64,000 nucleotides of DNA from Rhodovarius lipocyclicus (GCF_009900765.1 NZ_JAAABL010000014.1:16365-80364), one strand, 5' to 3'. Shown: positions 1-7,689, counted from the stretch's first letter. The notes: generated by a model not told the origin, from the sequence alone. Translations and numbers: made by a program.

Positions 1-1227
1 GGGGGCGTCGGCGCTGGGGCCGGGGTCCAGCCCTTCCTCGATGCCCGCCATGCCGAAGGCCAGCTGGCTGGCGATGTACAGGTACGGGTTGGCCGCCGGC
101 TCCCCCACGCGGTTCTCGATGCGCGTGGCGGGGTCGCCCGGCGTGCCCAGCGCGCGCAGCATCACGCCGCGGTTGTCGATGCCCCAGATCGCGCGGTCCG
201 GCGCCAGGGAATGCGAGCGGTAGCGGCGATACCCGTTCAGCGTGGGCGTGGCGAAGGCCGCCGCCGCGCGCGCATGCCGCAGCAGCCCGCCCAGATAGTG
301 CTTCGCGGTGCCCGACAGCAGCTCGCCCTCACCCACGAAGGCGTTGCGGCCGCTGGCGGTGTGCTTCATCGACTGGTGCAGATGCCAGCCGCTGGACATC
401 ACCTGCGGGATGCGCGGGCGGCACATGAAGGTGGCATGATAGCCATGCCGCCGCGCCACCTGCTTCACCGCCGAGCGGAACAGCACCATCATGTCCGCCG
501 AGCCCATGCCCGGCAGCGCGCTGAAGGTGAACTCCACCTGGCTGGGGCCGAACTCCACCTCGATGGAGCGCAGCGGCAGGCCCAGCGCCTGCACTTCCCG
601 GCGCAGGATCTCCACGGCGGGGTCGAGCTGGTCGTAGCGCAGCTCGGTCAGGTAGTTGTAGCCCTGGGTCAGCAGCGCGACATCAGGCGGCGTGCCGGGC
701 TGGCCGGCGTCGCTGGGGGCCAGCTTCGGGTCCAGCAGCTTGAACAGGTGGAACTCCACCTCGAGGCCCGTGATCAGCTCGAAGCCTTTCGCCTCGGCCC
801 GGGCCAGTTCGCGCGCCAGCATGGCGCGGGTGGCGAAGGGCGCGACGCGGCCATCGGGCATATAGGCATCGCACAGCATCCAGCCCGTGTGCGGCGCCCA
901 GGGCAGCACCTTGAAGGTGGAAGGATCGGGGATCAGCACCAGGTCGGCGGCCCCTTGCAGGGCGGCATCGCCCAGACCCCCGCCCGCGCTCCAGACCGGG
1001 AAGACGGTGCGGTGGGACGTGTCCTTCAACAGCAGGGTGGAGGTGAGGGCGACGCCATTCTCCATGGCCGAACGCGCCTCGGCGGCGACCAGGGTCTTGC
1101 CGCGCAGGATGCCGTGCTGGTCGGGGAAGGCGAGGCGCAGCATCTCCACGCCGCGCACCTCGATCTCGCGCAGCACCTCGGCGCGATGGGCGGCGTCCGA
1201 GAGGGAATGTCGGGCGACGAAACTCAT
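1..1227 (-). CDS. Glutamine synthetase family protein, 3' end cut by the window
   Basis: The ATG is at 1227 and the frame stays open to base 1, giving 409 residues of a protein normally about 440-470 long. Landmarks of the GS catalytic fold appear in order: GLEVEFHLF (E-x-E metal site), VEFGPSQVEF, SGWHLHQSM (the usual H-x-H loop), NGYRRYRSH, WGIDNRG and RIENRVGEPAANPYLY. The family ligates ammonia or an amine to the gamma-carboxyl of glutamate using ATP. The sequence departs from housekeeping GlnA and resembles the gamma-glutamyl-amine or gamma-glutamylanilide branch. It follows a Rieske oxygenase gene in the same direction after a 250-bp gap holding an intergenic repeat, so a catabolic role on an amine or aromatic amine is inferred. 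The true substrate cannot be read from the sequence. Confidence 0.85.
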   Translation of the reverse strand, partial: MSFVARHSLSDAAHRAEVLREIEVRGVEMLRLAFPDQHGILRGKTLVAAEARSAMENGVALTSTLLLKDTSHRTVFPVWSAGGGLGDAALQGAADLVLIPDPSTFKVLPWAPHTGWMLCDAYMPDGRVAPFATRAMLARELARAEAKGFELITGLEVEFHLFKLLDPKLAPSDAGQPGTPPDVALLTQGYNYLTELRYDQLDPAVEILRREVQALGLPLRSIEVEFGPSQVEFTFSALPGMGSADMMVLFRSAVKQVARRHGYHATFMCRPRIPQVMSSGWHLHQSMKHTASGRNAFVGEGELLSGTAKHYLGGLLRHARAAAAFATPTLNGYRRYRSHSLAPDRAIWGIDNRGVMLRALGTPGDPATRIENRVGEPAANPYLYIASQLAFGMAGIEEGLDPGPSADAP

Positions 1228-1263
1228 CGGGCGGCACTCCGGGGGCCTTTCCCCCGGGCCCCC

Positions 1264-1474
1264 ACCGAGGGGCGCCGCCCCTCGGCACCCCGGCAGGAGC
1301 CGAAAGGCCCCTGCACCCCATGAGTTTGGCGCTCTACCTTGCCAGGTGGGGTGCCAATTTCATGATAAAATTCAATCGGTAACATGTTTTGAAGGCCAGG
1401 TGCCAAACAGACCGAAGGTCCAGGAAACTGAGTTTCCTGGCGGGGTGCAGGGGCAGAGCCCCTGCGTTGCGCGA
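1264..1474 (-). repeat. Hairpin-ended intergenic repeat, copy 1 (inverted orientation)
   Basis: The element starts with the palindrome CCGAGGGGCGCCGCCCCTCG and ends with GCAGGGGCAGAGCCCCTGC. Between them is a shorter AT-rich core which, read on the minus strand, contains ATTGAATTTTATCATGAAAT. This matches the core of the copies at 6920, 14928 and 41074 but in opposite orientation. It separates the GS-like gene from the Rieske gene and might act as a processing or attenuation site in their transcript. Confidence 0.8.
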
Positions 1475-1483
1475 CCACCCCCA

Positions 1484-2806
1484 TCACTCCGCCGCCAGGG
1501 CCGGCGGTGCCCAGGGGGCGGCGGCGCGCCTGCGGGCCACGGCCTGTTTCCAATGCGCTTCCCAGCCTTCGGCCGGGGCCATGCAATCGATGGTGGAGGG
1601 CCCGGTCATCGCGGCGGTGCCTTCGCCCTGCATCAGCGGCGGGCGTTCGCCGGCCTCGATGGCGGCCATGGCGCGCAGCAGCAGGCGGCGGTTGGCGGCG
1701 ATGGCCTTGTCGGTGCTGGCCAGGTGTTCGCGCGTGCGGTCCTGGATGCGGCCCTGGCTTTCCACCGCCCATTGGTCATGGACGTTGATGTCCTCGCCCA
1801 TGCCCGTGTAGGTGCTGCGCGTCTGTTCGTCCGCGTCGAAGCCATAGTCGTTGGTGGCGTTCTTCTTCGGCAGGTAGTCGGGCAGGGAGTAGCTGTCGAG
1901 CCGCTGCGCGCGCATCTGGGCGCGGTCCACGGGGGCGGCGAAGCTGGTGAAGATCGCCACCCAATAGCAGTTCTCGTCATCCACCGGCATGTGCCACTGG
2001 GTGATGGTCATCTCGGCGCTCATCGGGATGACGAAGGCGGTGGGGAAGAAGCTGTTGGTCACCCGCACATGGGTGGTTTTCTCGTTGATCTCGCGCAGGG
2101 CGAACACGCGCAGGCCGTGGTCGGTGTTCTCCACCTCGATGCGCGGGCGCGGGAATTCGCGCAGCACATAGGTCATCGGCAGGTCGGAACCGTCCGAGGT
2201 CGCGCGGAACTGCTTGCCATAGGCATCGTCCTGGTCGCCGTCCTCGAAGAAGCGGTGCAGGAAGCTGGCATGGGCGGGGTCGATGCCCACCTCCAGCGCC
2301 TGCAGCCAGTTGCACTCGATCAGGCCCTTGAAGGCGAAGGTGTGCGTCTCGGGTGCCGCGAAGCAGTCGAAGGCGGGGAAGGGCGCGGGCTCGGCATCGC
2401 CCAGCCAGGCGAAGATGACGCCGCTGCGCTCCACCACCGGATAGCTCTTCTGGCGGATGCGCTGGCACAGGGTGCTGCCCTCTGGTTCCGCCGGCGTGTC
2501 CAGGCAGGTGCCCTTGGTGTCGAACAGCCAGCCATGGAAGGGGCAGCGCAGCCCGCCATCCTCCAGCCGGCCGAAGGCGAGGTCGGCGTTGCGGTGCGGG
2601 CAGTCGCGGTCCAGCAGGCCCAGATTGCCGGCCTCGTCCCGGAACAGCACGAAATCCTGGCCCAGCGCGCGCACGGGGCGGATGGGGCGCGGGCCCGCCA
2701 CCTCATCGGCCAGCGCGATCGGCTGCCAGTAATGGCGCAGCACGGCGCCCCCCGGCGTGCCGGGGCCCACCCGGGTCAGGCGGTCATTCTGTTCGACGGT
2801 CAGCAT
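1484..2806 (-). CDS. Rieske (2Fe-2S) aromatic ring-hydroxylating oxygenase, alpha subunit
   Basis: This 440-residue protein has an N-terminal Rieske domain with CPH at residues 69-71 and CPFH at 88-91, the Cys-x-His / Cys-xx-His ligands of the cluster. The mononuclear iron site is D176-x2-H179-x4-H184 in IDPAHASFLH. It is closest in style to the phthalate 4,5-dioxygenase / vanillate demethylase type, which uses a separate reductase; none is encoded nearby. The ATG at 2806 is chosen over an upstream start at 2860 because GGAGA lies just before it and the domain begins immediately after. It is divergent from the IclR gene and upstream of the GS-like gene, so regulation by that IclR protein is likely. 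Substrate unknown. Confidence 0.92.
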   Translation of the reverse strand: MLTVEQNDRLTRVGPGTPGGAVLRHYWQPIALADEVAGPRPIRPVRALGQDFVLFRDEAGNLGLLDRDCPHRNADLAFGRLEDGGLRCPFHGWLFDTKGTCLDTPAEPEGSTLCQRIRQKSYPVVERSGVIFAWLGDAEPAPFPAFDCFAAPETHTFAFKGLIECNWLQALEVGIDPAHASFLHRFFEDGDQDDAYGKQFRATSDGSDLPMTYVLREFPRPRIEVENTDHGLRVFALREINEKTTHVRVTNSFFPTAFVIPMSAEMTITQWHMPVDDENCYWVAIFTSFAAPVDRAQMRAQRLDSYSLPDYLPKKNATNDYGFDADEQTRSTYTGMGEDINVHDQWAVESQGRIQDRTREHLASTDKAIAANRRLLLRAMAAIEAGERPPLMQGEGTAAMTGPSTIDCMAPAEGWEAHWKQAVARRRAAAPWAPPALAAE

Positions 2807-2842
2807 GCGCTTTGTCTCCCGCTGGCGGCGGCGAATAGGGAG

Positions 2843-2859
2843 TGTTCGCAGAGCGAACA
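2843..2859. promoter_or_regulatory. 17-bp palindrome, candidate IclR operator
   Basis: TGTTCGCAGAGCGAACA is a perfect 7-3-7 inverted repeat in the divergent gap between the Rieske and IclR genes. Its size suits the dyads bound by IclR/PcaR/PobR-type regulators. It overlaps the transcription start predicted for the Rieske gene (about 2849), a position suited to repression. Confidence 0.6.
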
Positions 2860-2883
2860 TATGTGCGATGATAGCGAGGCGGC

Positions 2884-2897
2884 TTGACCTGCATCAA
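2884..2897. promoter_or_regulatory. Fnr/FixK-type box upstream of the Rieske gene
   Basis: TTGACCTGCATCAA is an exact TTGA-N6-TCAA site and fits the stricter TTGAY-N4-RTCAA form. On the minus strand a TATGTT hexamer (2861 to 2856) is centred 32 bp away, the spacing of a class II Fnr/FixK promoter (box at -41.5, -10 element at about -9.5). That puts the start near 2849 and the Rieske ATG about 43 nt downstream. Confidence 0.6.
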
Positions 2898-2919
2898 CGG
2901 TGAAGCCGTGCACCGCACC

Positions 2920-3738
2920 ATGCGAAGGAGCCTGACCCTGCCGAGATTGCGCGAAGAGGATGCGGTGCTGCGCAAAGCATCGGCAAACGGCCCCGATTTC
3001 CTGGAGGCATTGGCCCGTGGCCTGGCGGTGATCCAGGCCTTCGGCGCCGGGCGCCGCCCGATGACCCTGGCCGAGATCGCCCGCGCGGTGGACCTGCCGC
3101 GCGCCACCGCGCGCCGCGCGCTGATCACCTTGCAGGCGCTGGGCCATGTGGACAGCGACGGCCGGCTGTTCCGCCTGACGCCCCGGGTGCTGACGCTGGC
3201 CGCCGCCTATCTGGGTTCCAACGGTGCCTCGACCGTGTTGCAGCCTCGGCTGGAGGCCCTGGCGCTGGAGCTGGGCGTCGCCTGCAGCGCGGCGGTGCTG
3301 GATGGGCCGGATGTGGTGTTCATCGCCTATGGCCGGCCCACGCGGATGCCCAGCATGTCCTCCATGCTGGGGGAGCGGCTGCCGGGTTTCTGCTCCGCGC
3401 TGGGGCGCGTGCTGCTGGGCGCGATGGAGGACGCGGCGCTGGAGGCCTTCCTGGCCGGGCTGTCGCCGCAGCCGGTCACGCCGCACACGGTGCTGGATGT
3501 GCCGGCGATCCGCGCCAGCATCCTGGCCGCGCGGGCCGAGGGCTTCGCCCTGGTGGAGCAGGAGGCGGAGCAGGGCTTCCTGTCGCTGGCCATTCCGCTG
3601 ACGCGCTTCGACGGGCGGGTGGTGGCGGCGGTGAATATCGGCTGCCCCGCCGGGGGGGCGGGGGCGAAGGTCCGGCTGCTGGCCATGCTGCCCCGGCTGC
3701 GGGACGCGGCGGAGGAGGTTTCGGCGCAGTTGGTTTAG
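2920..3738 (+). CDS. IclR family transcriptional regulator
   Basis: This 272-residue protein (from ATG 2920) has an N-terminal winged helix containing MTLAEIARAVDLPRATARRA and a C-terminal IclR effector domain (FCSALGRVLLGAM, then the GFALVEQEAEQGFLSLAIPL stretch). The layout matches the PcaR/PcaU/PobR branch, which usually senses aromatic acids. An in-frame TTG at 2884 would add 12 residues, but it falls inside the Fnr/FixK-type box, so the ATG at 2920 is preferred. The gene is divergent from the Rieske oxygenase gene and probably controls it and the GS-like gene. Effector unknown. Confidence 0.88.
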   Translation: MRRSLTLPRLREEDAVLRKASANGPDFLEALARGLAVIQAFGAGRRPMTLAEIARAVDLPRATARRALITLQALGHVDSDGRLFRLTPRVLTLAAAYLGSNGASTVLQPRLEALALELGVACSAAVLDGPDVVFIAYGRPTRMPSMSSMLGERLPGFCSALGRVLLGAMEDAALEAFLAGLSPQPVTPHTVLDVPAIRASILAARAEGFALVEQEAEQGFLSLAIPLTRFDGRVVAAVNIGCPAGGAGAKVRLLAMLPRLRDAAEEVSAQLV

Positions 3739-3784
3739 ATCATCAGCCGATCAGATGGAATCATCTGATCGGGTAAAGATGATC
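3739..3784. terminator. Nested hairpin after the IclR gene
   Basis: A perfect 11-bp stem, CCGATCAGATG (3747-3757) with CATCTGATCGG (3762-3772), has loop GAAT and is flanked by GATCATC / GATGATC that can extend it. It starts directly after the IclR stop codon. There is no long T tract, so it may be a terminator or an RNA-stabilising stem. Confidence 0.5.
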
Positions 3785-3797
3785 GTGAAAACAAATG

Positions 3798-3843
3798 CCT
3801 AGGGCGGTTGCCGTGAGCCGGTGCGAACGGAAGCCGCCCTAGG
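3798..3843 (-). terminator. Terminator of the exonuclease gene
   Basis: CCTAGGGCGG (3798-3807) and CCGCCCTAGG (3834-3843) form a 10-bp stem that includes the exonuclease stop codon. Read on the minus strand it is followed by a T-rich run (CATTTGTTTTC), as in an intrinsic terminator, although the loop is long at 26 nt. Confidence 0.55.
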
Positions 3844-4636
3844 CGGCCAGCCTGCGCAGCCCCTCCAGCAGCGGCAGCAGTTCGGGTTTGCCCGCCTCCT
3901 CCACATGGTCGGCCAGCGCGGCCATGCTGGCCCGCGTGTCCTCCGGGCCCAGCAGGCCGGTTGCCAGCATCCAGCGCAGGCACAGCGCCCAGGTGTTCAC
4001 CACATCCTGCTCGCAATAGGCCGCGACATCGCCCAGCTTGCCGGCCTTCGCCGCTTCCTCCACCGCCGCCCCGCCCATGAAGGATTTGGCATCCAGCCCC
4101 AGCAGCGCCGCGGCCTCCGCCAGGGAGGGCGGCGTGCTGGCGCGGTGGCCTGAGAGCCGGTCGCACAGGTCGATGTGGTCGTTGCCGTAGCGGTGGCCGT
4201 AATCCCGCCCGCCGCGCCCGAACAGGTTGGGCATGGCCACGCCCAGCGCCATGGCGCGATAGCGCAGCACCGGCAGGTCGAAGCCCTGGGTGTTGAAGCC
4301 CACCAGCACCGGCTGGTTGCGGAAGGCGTGGTCCAGGCGTTCCAGCAGCGCGGCCTCCGGCACGTCATCGGTGCCGCGCGCTTCCAGCTGGGTCACCTGC
4401 CAGGGCTCGCCCTGGCCGTCGCGGCGCAGGCGCAGCACGCCCAGCACCACCAGCCGGTGCAGCGGCGCCTTCAGGAAGGCATGCGCCGGGTCCTCCCCCG
4501 CGCGGGCATAGCGGGCGCCGAGCGCCGCGCGCAGGGCGGTGTCGTCCATCCCCTCGGCGGCGGCGCCCAGCAGGGTGCGGCCGGTGGCCAGGTCCGGCAC
4601 GGTTTCGATATCCAGCACCAGGATGCGATCGGTCAC
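3839..4636 (-). CDS. Predicted 3'-5' exonuclease, PolB-like DEDDy fold
   Basis: This 265-residue protein begins with LVLDIETVPDL (the D-x-E of motif ExoI), has GFNTQGFDLPVLRYRA as motif II, and ends its catalytic core with AYCEQDVVNTW, the Y-x3-D motif III of DEDDy exonucleases. This corresponds to the stand-alone family related to the proofreading domain of DNA polymerase B. The GTG at 4636 is chosen because it overlaps the stop codon of the upstream MFS gene as GTGA; a longer reading frame lies inside that gene. It is the last gene of a three-gene overlapping operon. Its nucleic-acid substrate is unknown, and its link to the transporter and peptidase looks positional. Confidence 0.8.
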   Translation of the reverse strand: MTDRILVLDIETVPDLATGRTLLGAAAEGMDDTALRAALGARYARAGEDPAHAFLKAPLHRLVVLGVLRLRRDGQGEPWQVTQLEARGTDDVPEAALLERLDHAFRNQPVLVGFNTQGFDLPVLRYRAMALGVAMPNLFGRGGRDYGHRYGNDHIDLCDRLSGHRASTPPSLAEAAALLGLDAKSFMGGAAVEEAAKAGKLGDVAAYCEQDVVNTWALCLRWMLATGLLGPEDTRASMAALADHVEEAGKPELLPLLEGLRRLAA

Positions 4637-5766
4637 GGCAGGGCCCGCCACAAAGCCAGGGTGCAGACCAGCACGGCCACCCACATCAGCGCCAGCGCCA
4701 TGGCGGTGCCCAGCGCGTCCGCCCCCAGCCCCACCAGCAGCGGCACGGCGGAAAACCCCACATGCGCGATCAGGAAGAAGCCCGCGGTGGCGCGCGGCCG
4801 GTCATCGGGGGCGGCGATGGTCGCCGCCGCCAGCCCGCCCAGATAGACCAGCCCGTGCGCCGCCAGGCCGATGATCGCGGCCCCCAGCATCAGGGCCGGC
4901 AGCCCCCCGCCCAGTGCCCCCCAGAACATCACGCCGCCGCCCAGCACCAGCAGCGGCAAGCCGAGCCGCAGGGACCGCGCGGGCGGCAGCGCCCGCGTGC
5001 GCCCCTGCACCGCCAGCCCCATCAGGATCATGCAGGCCACGGCCCAGGCGCCCGCGCGCGGCTGCCCGGCGGCGGCCAGCGCGGCGGGCACGGTGGTGAT
5101 GGCCACCCCCGTCAGCCCCCAGGCCGGCACCATCGCCAGCGACGACGCCAGCGTGCCGCGCGGAAAGGCCGGCCAGCGCAGCGCGGGCCCGCCCAGCGGC
5201 ACCCGGGTTTCCGGCAGGCGCAGCGCCATCACGATGCACAGCCCCAGCAGCAGCAGATGCAGCGGCAGGGTGATGGGCGGGCGCGCCAGCGGCCAGGCCA
5301 GCAGCGCCAGCAGCGTCAGCACCGGCCCCAGCCCGAAACTGCCGGAGGTCCCGGCGGTGACGGTGGCCGCGCCCTCCCGGCTGGCCTGTTCGCGCGGCCT
5401 GCCCTGGCGTTCCAGCAATTCGGCGGCCCAGGCGGCGGCGGCATTGGCCACGCAGCCCATGCCGAGGCCCTGGAACACGCGCGCCAGCGCCAGGCTGCCC
5501 AATCCCGGCCACAGCGCCAGGAACAGGCTGGAGGCCGCGGCGAGCGCCAGCCCCAGCACCATGGTGCGCCGCCGCCCGATGCGGTCCGGCAGCGGCCCCA
5601 GCAGGGGCGCGGTCAGGATCAGCACCCCGGCATAGCAGGCGAAGGCGGCGGCCAGCGCCCCATTCCCCGCCCCATCGGCATATTCCACATACAGCGGCAG
5701 CGGCAGGGTGGTGGACAGCCCCGCGGCGAACACCATCAGCCCGACGCGCCAGGCGGGGCCGGTCAT
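4633..5766 (-). CDS. MFS transporter
   Basis: This 377-residue, strongly hydrophobic protein has about 12 predicted membrane segments and the MFS loop 2-3 signature in GPLPDRIGRRRTMVLG. The start at 5766 is set by an ATGA overlap with the preceding P1 peptidase gene; the extended frame to 6039 is a shadow of that gene. Its own stop overlaps the exonuclease start. Co-translation with an aminopeptidase suggests uptake or export of a peptide-like or amide compound, but this is inference and no substrate can be assigned. Confidence 0.82.
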   Translation of the reverse strand: MTGPAWRVGLMVFAAGLSTTLPLPLYVEYADGAGNGALAAAFACYAGVLILTAPLLGPLPDRIGRRRTMVLGLALAAASSLFLALWPGLGSLALARVFQGLGMGCVANAAAAWAAELLERQGRPREQASREGAATVTAGTSGSFGLGPVLTLLALLAWPLARPPITLPLHLLLLGLCIVMALRLPETRVPLGGPALRWPAFPRGTLASSLAMVPAWGLTGVAITTVPAALAAAGQPRAGAWAVACMILMGLAVQGRTRALPPARSLRLGLPLLVLGGGVMFWGALGGGLPALMLGAAIIGLAAHGLVYLGGLAAATIAAPDDRPRATAGFFLIAHVGFSAVPLLVGLGADALGTAMALALMWVAVLVCTLALWRALP

Positions 5767-6860
5767 GGGGCCTCGCCGCCCAGCCCGTGCCGGGCCAGCA
5801 CCTGGCGCACCGCCTCGGGCGGGATGGCCTCCAGCCGGCGGCCCTGGTGGCCGGTGATCGTCACGGCCCGCAGCATGGCGTTGCAGACCGCCTCCTCCGT
5901 CGCCTCCACCACCGCCTGGAACAGGGGGGACATGGCATCGTTCGGCCAGTCCTCGATGGTGCGCGGCCCGGGCGTCCGCCGCACGGAAGCGGCGGTCGAG
6001 AAAGCCAGCGCATAGTCGCCAGACCCGTTGGCCATGCACGACCCCGTGCGGCCCAGCCCCAGGAAGGCCCGCTGGGCCAGGCGCTTCAGGTTGCGGTCCG
6101 ACAGCGGCGCGTCGGTGGCGATGACGATCACGACCGAGCCATCCCCGCCATGATCGTCGATCCGGTCCTTCAGGAAATACCGCCCCAGCGCCCGCCCCAC
6201 CGGCGCGCCCCCCATCGAGAGGATGCCGCCGTAATTCGTCTGCACCAGCACCCCCACCGCATGCCCGCCCAGCGAGCCGGGCAGCAGGCGGGAGCTGGTG
6301 CCGATGCCGCCCTTCCAGCCGAAGGCCTGGGTGCCGGTGCCGGCACCCACGCAGCCCTCGGCCACCGGGCCCGGGGCGCTGGCCGCGATCGCCGCCAGCA
6401 CATGCGCCGCCGTGACATGCCGGCCCCGGATGTCGTTCAGCACGCCGTCATTGGTCTCACCCACCACGGCGTTGACGGAGACCACGGCCTCATTGCCCGG
6501 CTGGGCCAGGGTCCAGGCGACGGCGCCCGCGATCCCCTCCGCGACCGAGAGGGTGTTGGTCAGGATGATGGGGGTCTCGATCTCGCCCAGCTCCTCGATC
6601 TGGGTGGAACCCGCGAACTTGCCGAAGCCATTGCCCGCGGCGAAGCCGGCCGGGGTCTTGTCCTGGAACAGGTTGCCGGGGTGGGGCAGGATGGCCGTGA
6701 CACCGGTGCGGATGGCCTCGCCCTCGATCAGCGTGACATGGCCCACGGCCACGCCCGCGACATCGGTGATGGCGTTCAGCGGGCCAGGGCGCAGCACGCC
6801 AGGGGCGATGCCCAGGTCACGGGCACGGGGCCGCTGTTCGTCAGGGGAAAATGCGGCCAT
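5763..6860 (-). CDS. P1 family peptidase (DmpA/BapA-like aminopeptidase)
   Basis: This 365-residue protein is typical in length for self-processing DmpA-type N-terminal nucleophile hydrolases. It opens with NAITDVAGVAVGH and has the conserved segment GDGSVVIVIATDAPL. The Gly241-Ser242 bond there is the expected autocleavage point, making Ser242 the nucleophile and leaving a C-terminal chain of about 124 residues, as in DmpA. Such enzymes remove N-terminal D- or L-residues or beta-amino acids from peptides and amides. The start at 6860 has an AGGAG ribosome site about 9 bases upstream; the longer frame to 7103 only reads through an intergenic repeat. It is the first gene of the overlapping peptidase-MFS-exonuclease operon. 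Confidence 0.9.
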   Translation of the reverse strand: MAAFSPDEQRPRARDLGIAPGVLRPGPLNAITDVAGVAVGHVTLIEGEAIRTGVTAILPHPGNLFQDKTPAGFAAGNGFGKFAGSTQIEELGEIETPIILTNTLSVAEGIAGAVAWTLAQPGNEAVVSVNAVVGETNDGVLNDIRGRHVTAAHVLAAIAASAPGPVAEGCVGAGTGTQAFGWKGGIGTSSRLLPGSLGGHAVGVLVQTNYGGILSMGGAPVGRALGRYFLKDRIDDHGGDGSVVIVIATDAPLSDRNLKRLAQRAFLGLGRTGSCMANGSGDYALAFSTAASVRRTPGPRTIEDWPNDAMSPLFQAVVEATEEAVCNAMLRAVTITGHQGRRLEAIPPEAVRQVLARHGLGGEAP

Positions 6861-6919
6861 CGAAGGGCTCCTGCTGCCTGCGGGGAGCATGACAGGCAAT
6901 GGAGCGCGCCGGGAGGCAC

Positions 6920-7149
6920 CAGGGGGCGCTGCCCCCTGGACCCCCGCCAGGACCGTGCTCGGTCCTGGACCTAGATCAGTTGGGCGCTGATCCTGGGAAG
7001 GTGTTTCCCATTGATTTTTATCATGAAAACGGCGCCCCGCCTGCCAAGGTAAGGCGCCAATAATTGGGTTCCAAGGGCCTTTCGGCCTTTGGCGGGGATG
7101 CAAGGGGCAGGGCCCCTTGCTGGGGGGGTCAGGGGGCGAAGCCCCCCCT
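6920..7149 (+). repeat. Hairpin-ended intergenic repeat, copy 2
   Basis: The element runs from AGGGGGCGCTGCCCCCT through a GACCGTGCTCGGTC hairpin and the AT-rich core ATTGATTTTTATCATG to a right arm ending in GGGGGCGAAGCCCCC. It is almost identical over its length to the copy at 14928. It lies between DoxX and the P1 peptidase gene, both leftward, and its right end touches the DoxX stop codon. Confidence 0.9.
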
Positions 7150-7577
7150 TACACCGCCCAGCCCGGCAGGAACTGGCGTAGCTTCTCGCGCACCGGCTCC
7201 AGCGCCAGGGCGCCCGTGCCCAGCAGTGCCTGCACCACGGCCAGCACCACCAGCAGCAGCGGGTATTCCCACCCGCCGCGCGGGGCGGAGAAGGACCAGC
7301 CATTGCCCGCATGCTGCCAGAAGGCGCCGATCAGGATCGGCAGCAGCAGCACGGAGACCGGGCGCACCATCACGCCCAGGATCAGCGCGATGCCCGCCGC
7401 CGTCTCGGCGAAGGCCACCACGGCGCCCAGCGCCGGCGGGTAACCGATGCGCTCGAAATAGCCCATCGTGCCGGCCAGGCCGAAGGTCATGATCTTCAGA
7501 TACAGGCCATGCGCCAGCATGGTGACGCCCAGGGAAAGACGCAGCAGCAGCGTGCCACAGGCAACGGAGGAGGGCAT
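7149..7577 (-). CDS. DoxX family membrane protein
   Basis: This 142-residue protein has four hydrophobic segments and the DoxX features LLRLSLGVTMLAHGLYLKI near the N-terminus and a GxxE-type FAETAAGIALILGV helix. DoxX-like proteins are small inner-membrane proteins, some associated with quinone-linked redox or oxidative-stress systems; a precise role is not established. The ATG at 7577 follows a GGAGG-like stretch. It is divergent from a LysR gene with a 19-bp palindrome between them, so control by that LysR protein is likely. Its stop codon abuts the intergenic repeat. Confidence 0.85.
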   Translation of the reverse strand: MPSSVACGTLLLRLSLGVTMLAHGLYLKIMTFGLAGTMGYFERIGYPPALGAVVAFAETAAGIALILGVMVRPVSVLLLPILIGAFWQHAGNGWSFSAPRGGWEYPLLLVVLAVVQALLGTGALALEPVREKLRQFLPGWAV

Positions 7578-7602
7578 GCGGGGGGTCCGGTCAGAATGAC
7601 AA

Positions 7603-7621
7603 GCCGTTCATATAGAACGGC
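7603..7621. promoter_or_regulatory. 19-bp palindrome between doxX-like and lysR-like genes
   Basis: GCCGTTCATATAGAACGGC is a perfect 7-5-7 inverted repeat, 25 bp upstream of the DoxX start and 68 bp upstream of the LysR start. Its position in a divergent LysR-target pair makes it the best candidate operator. A weaker ATCATT / AATGAT pair lies at 7655-7678, closer to the LysR start. Confidence 0.6.
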
Positions 7622-7689
7622 ATGCACCAACCCTTCCAACTCGCCCGGTGAACGATCATTATCACCCGGATGAATGATGCGGGGGCCGC

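Noticed and set aside
211..1323. Long rightward open frames opposite the GS-like gene
   Set aside because: They are antisense shadows produced by high GC; the leftward frame carries all the GS motifs.
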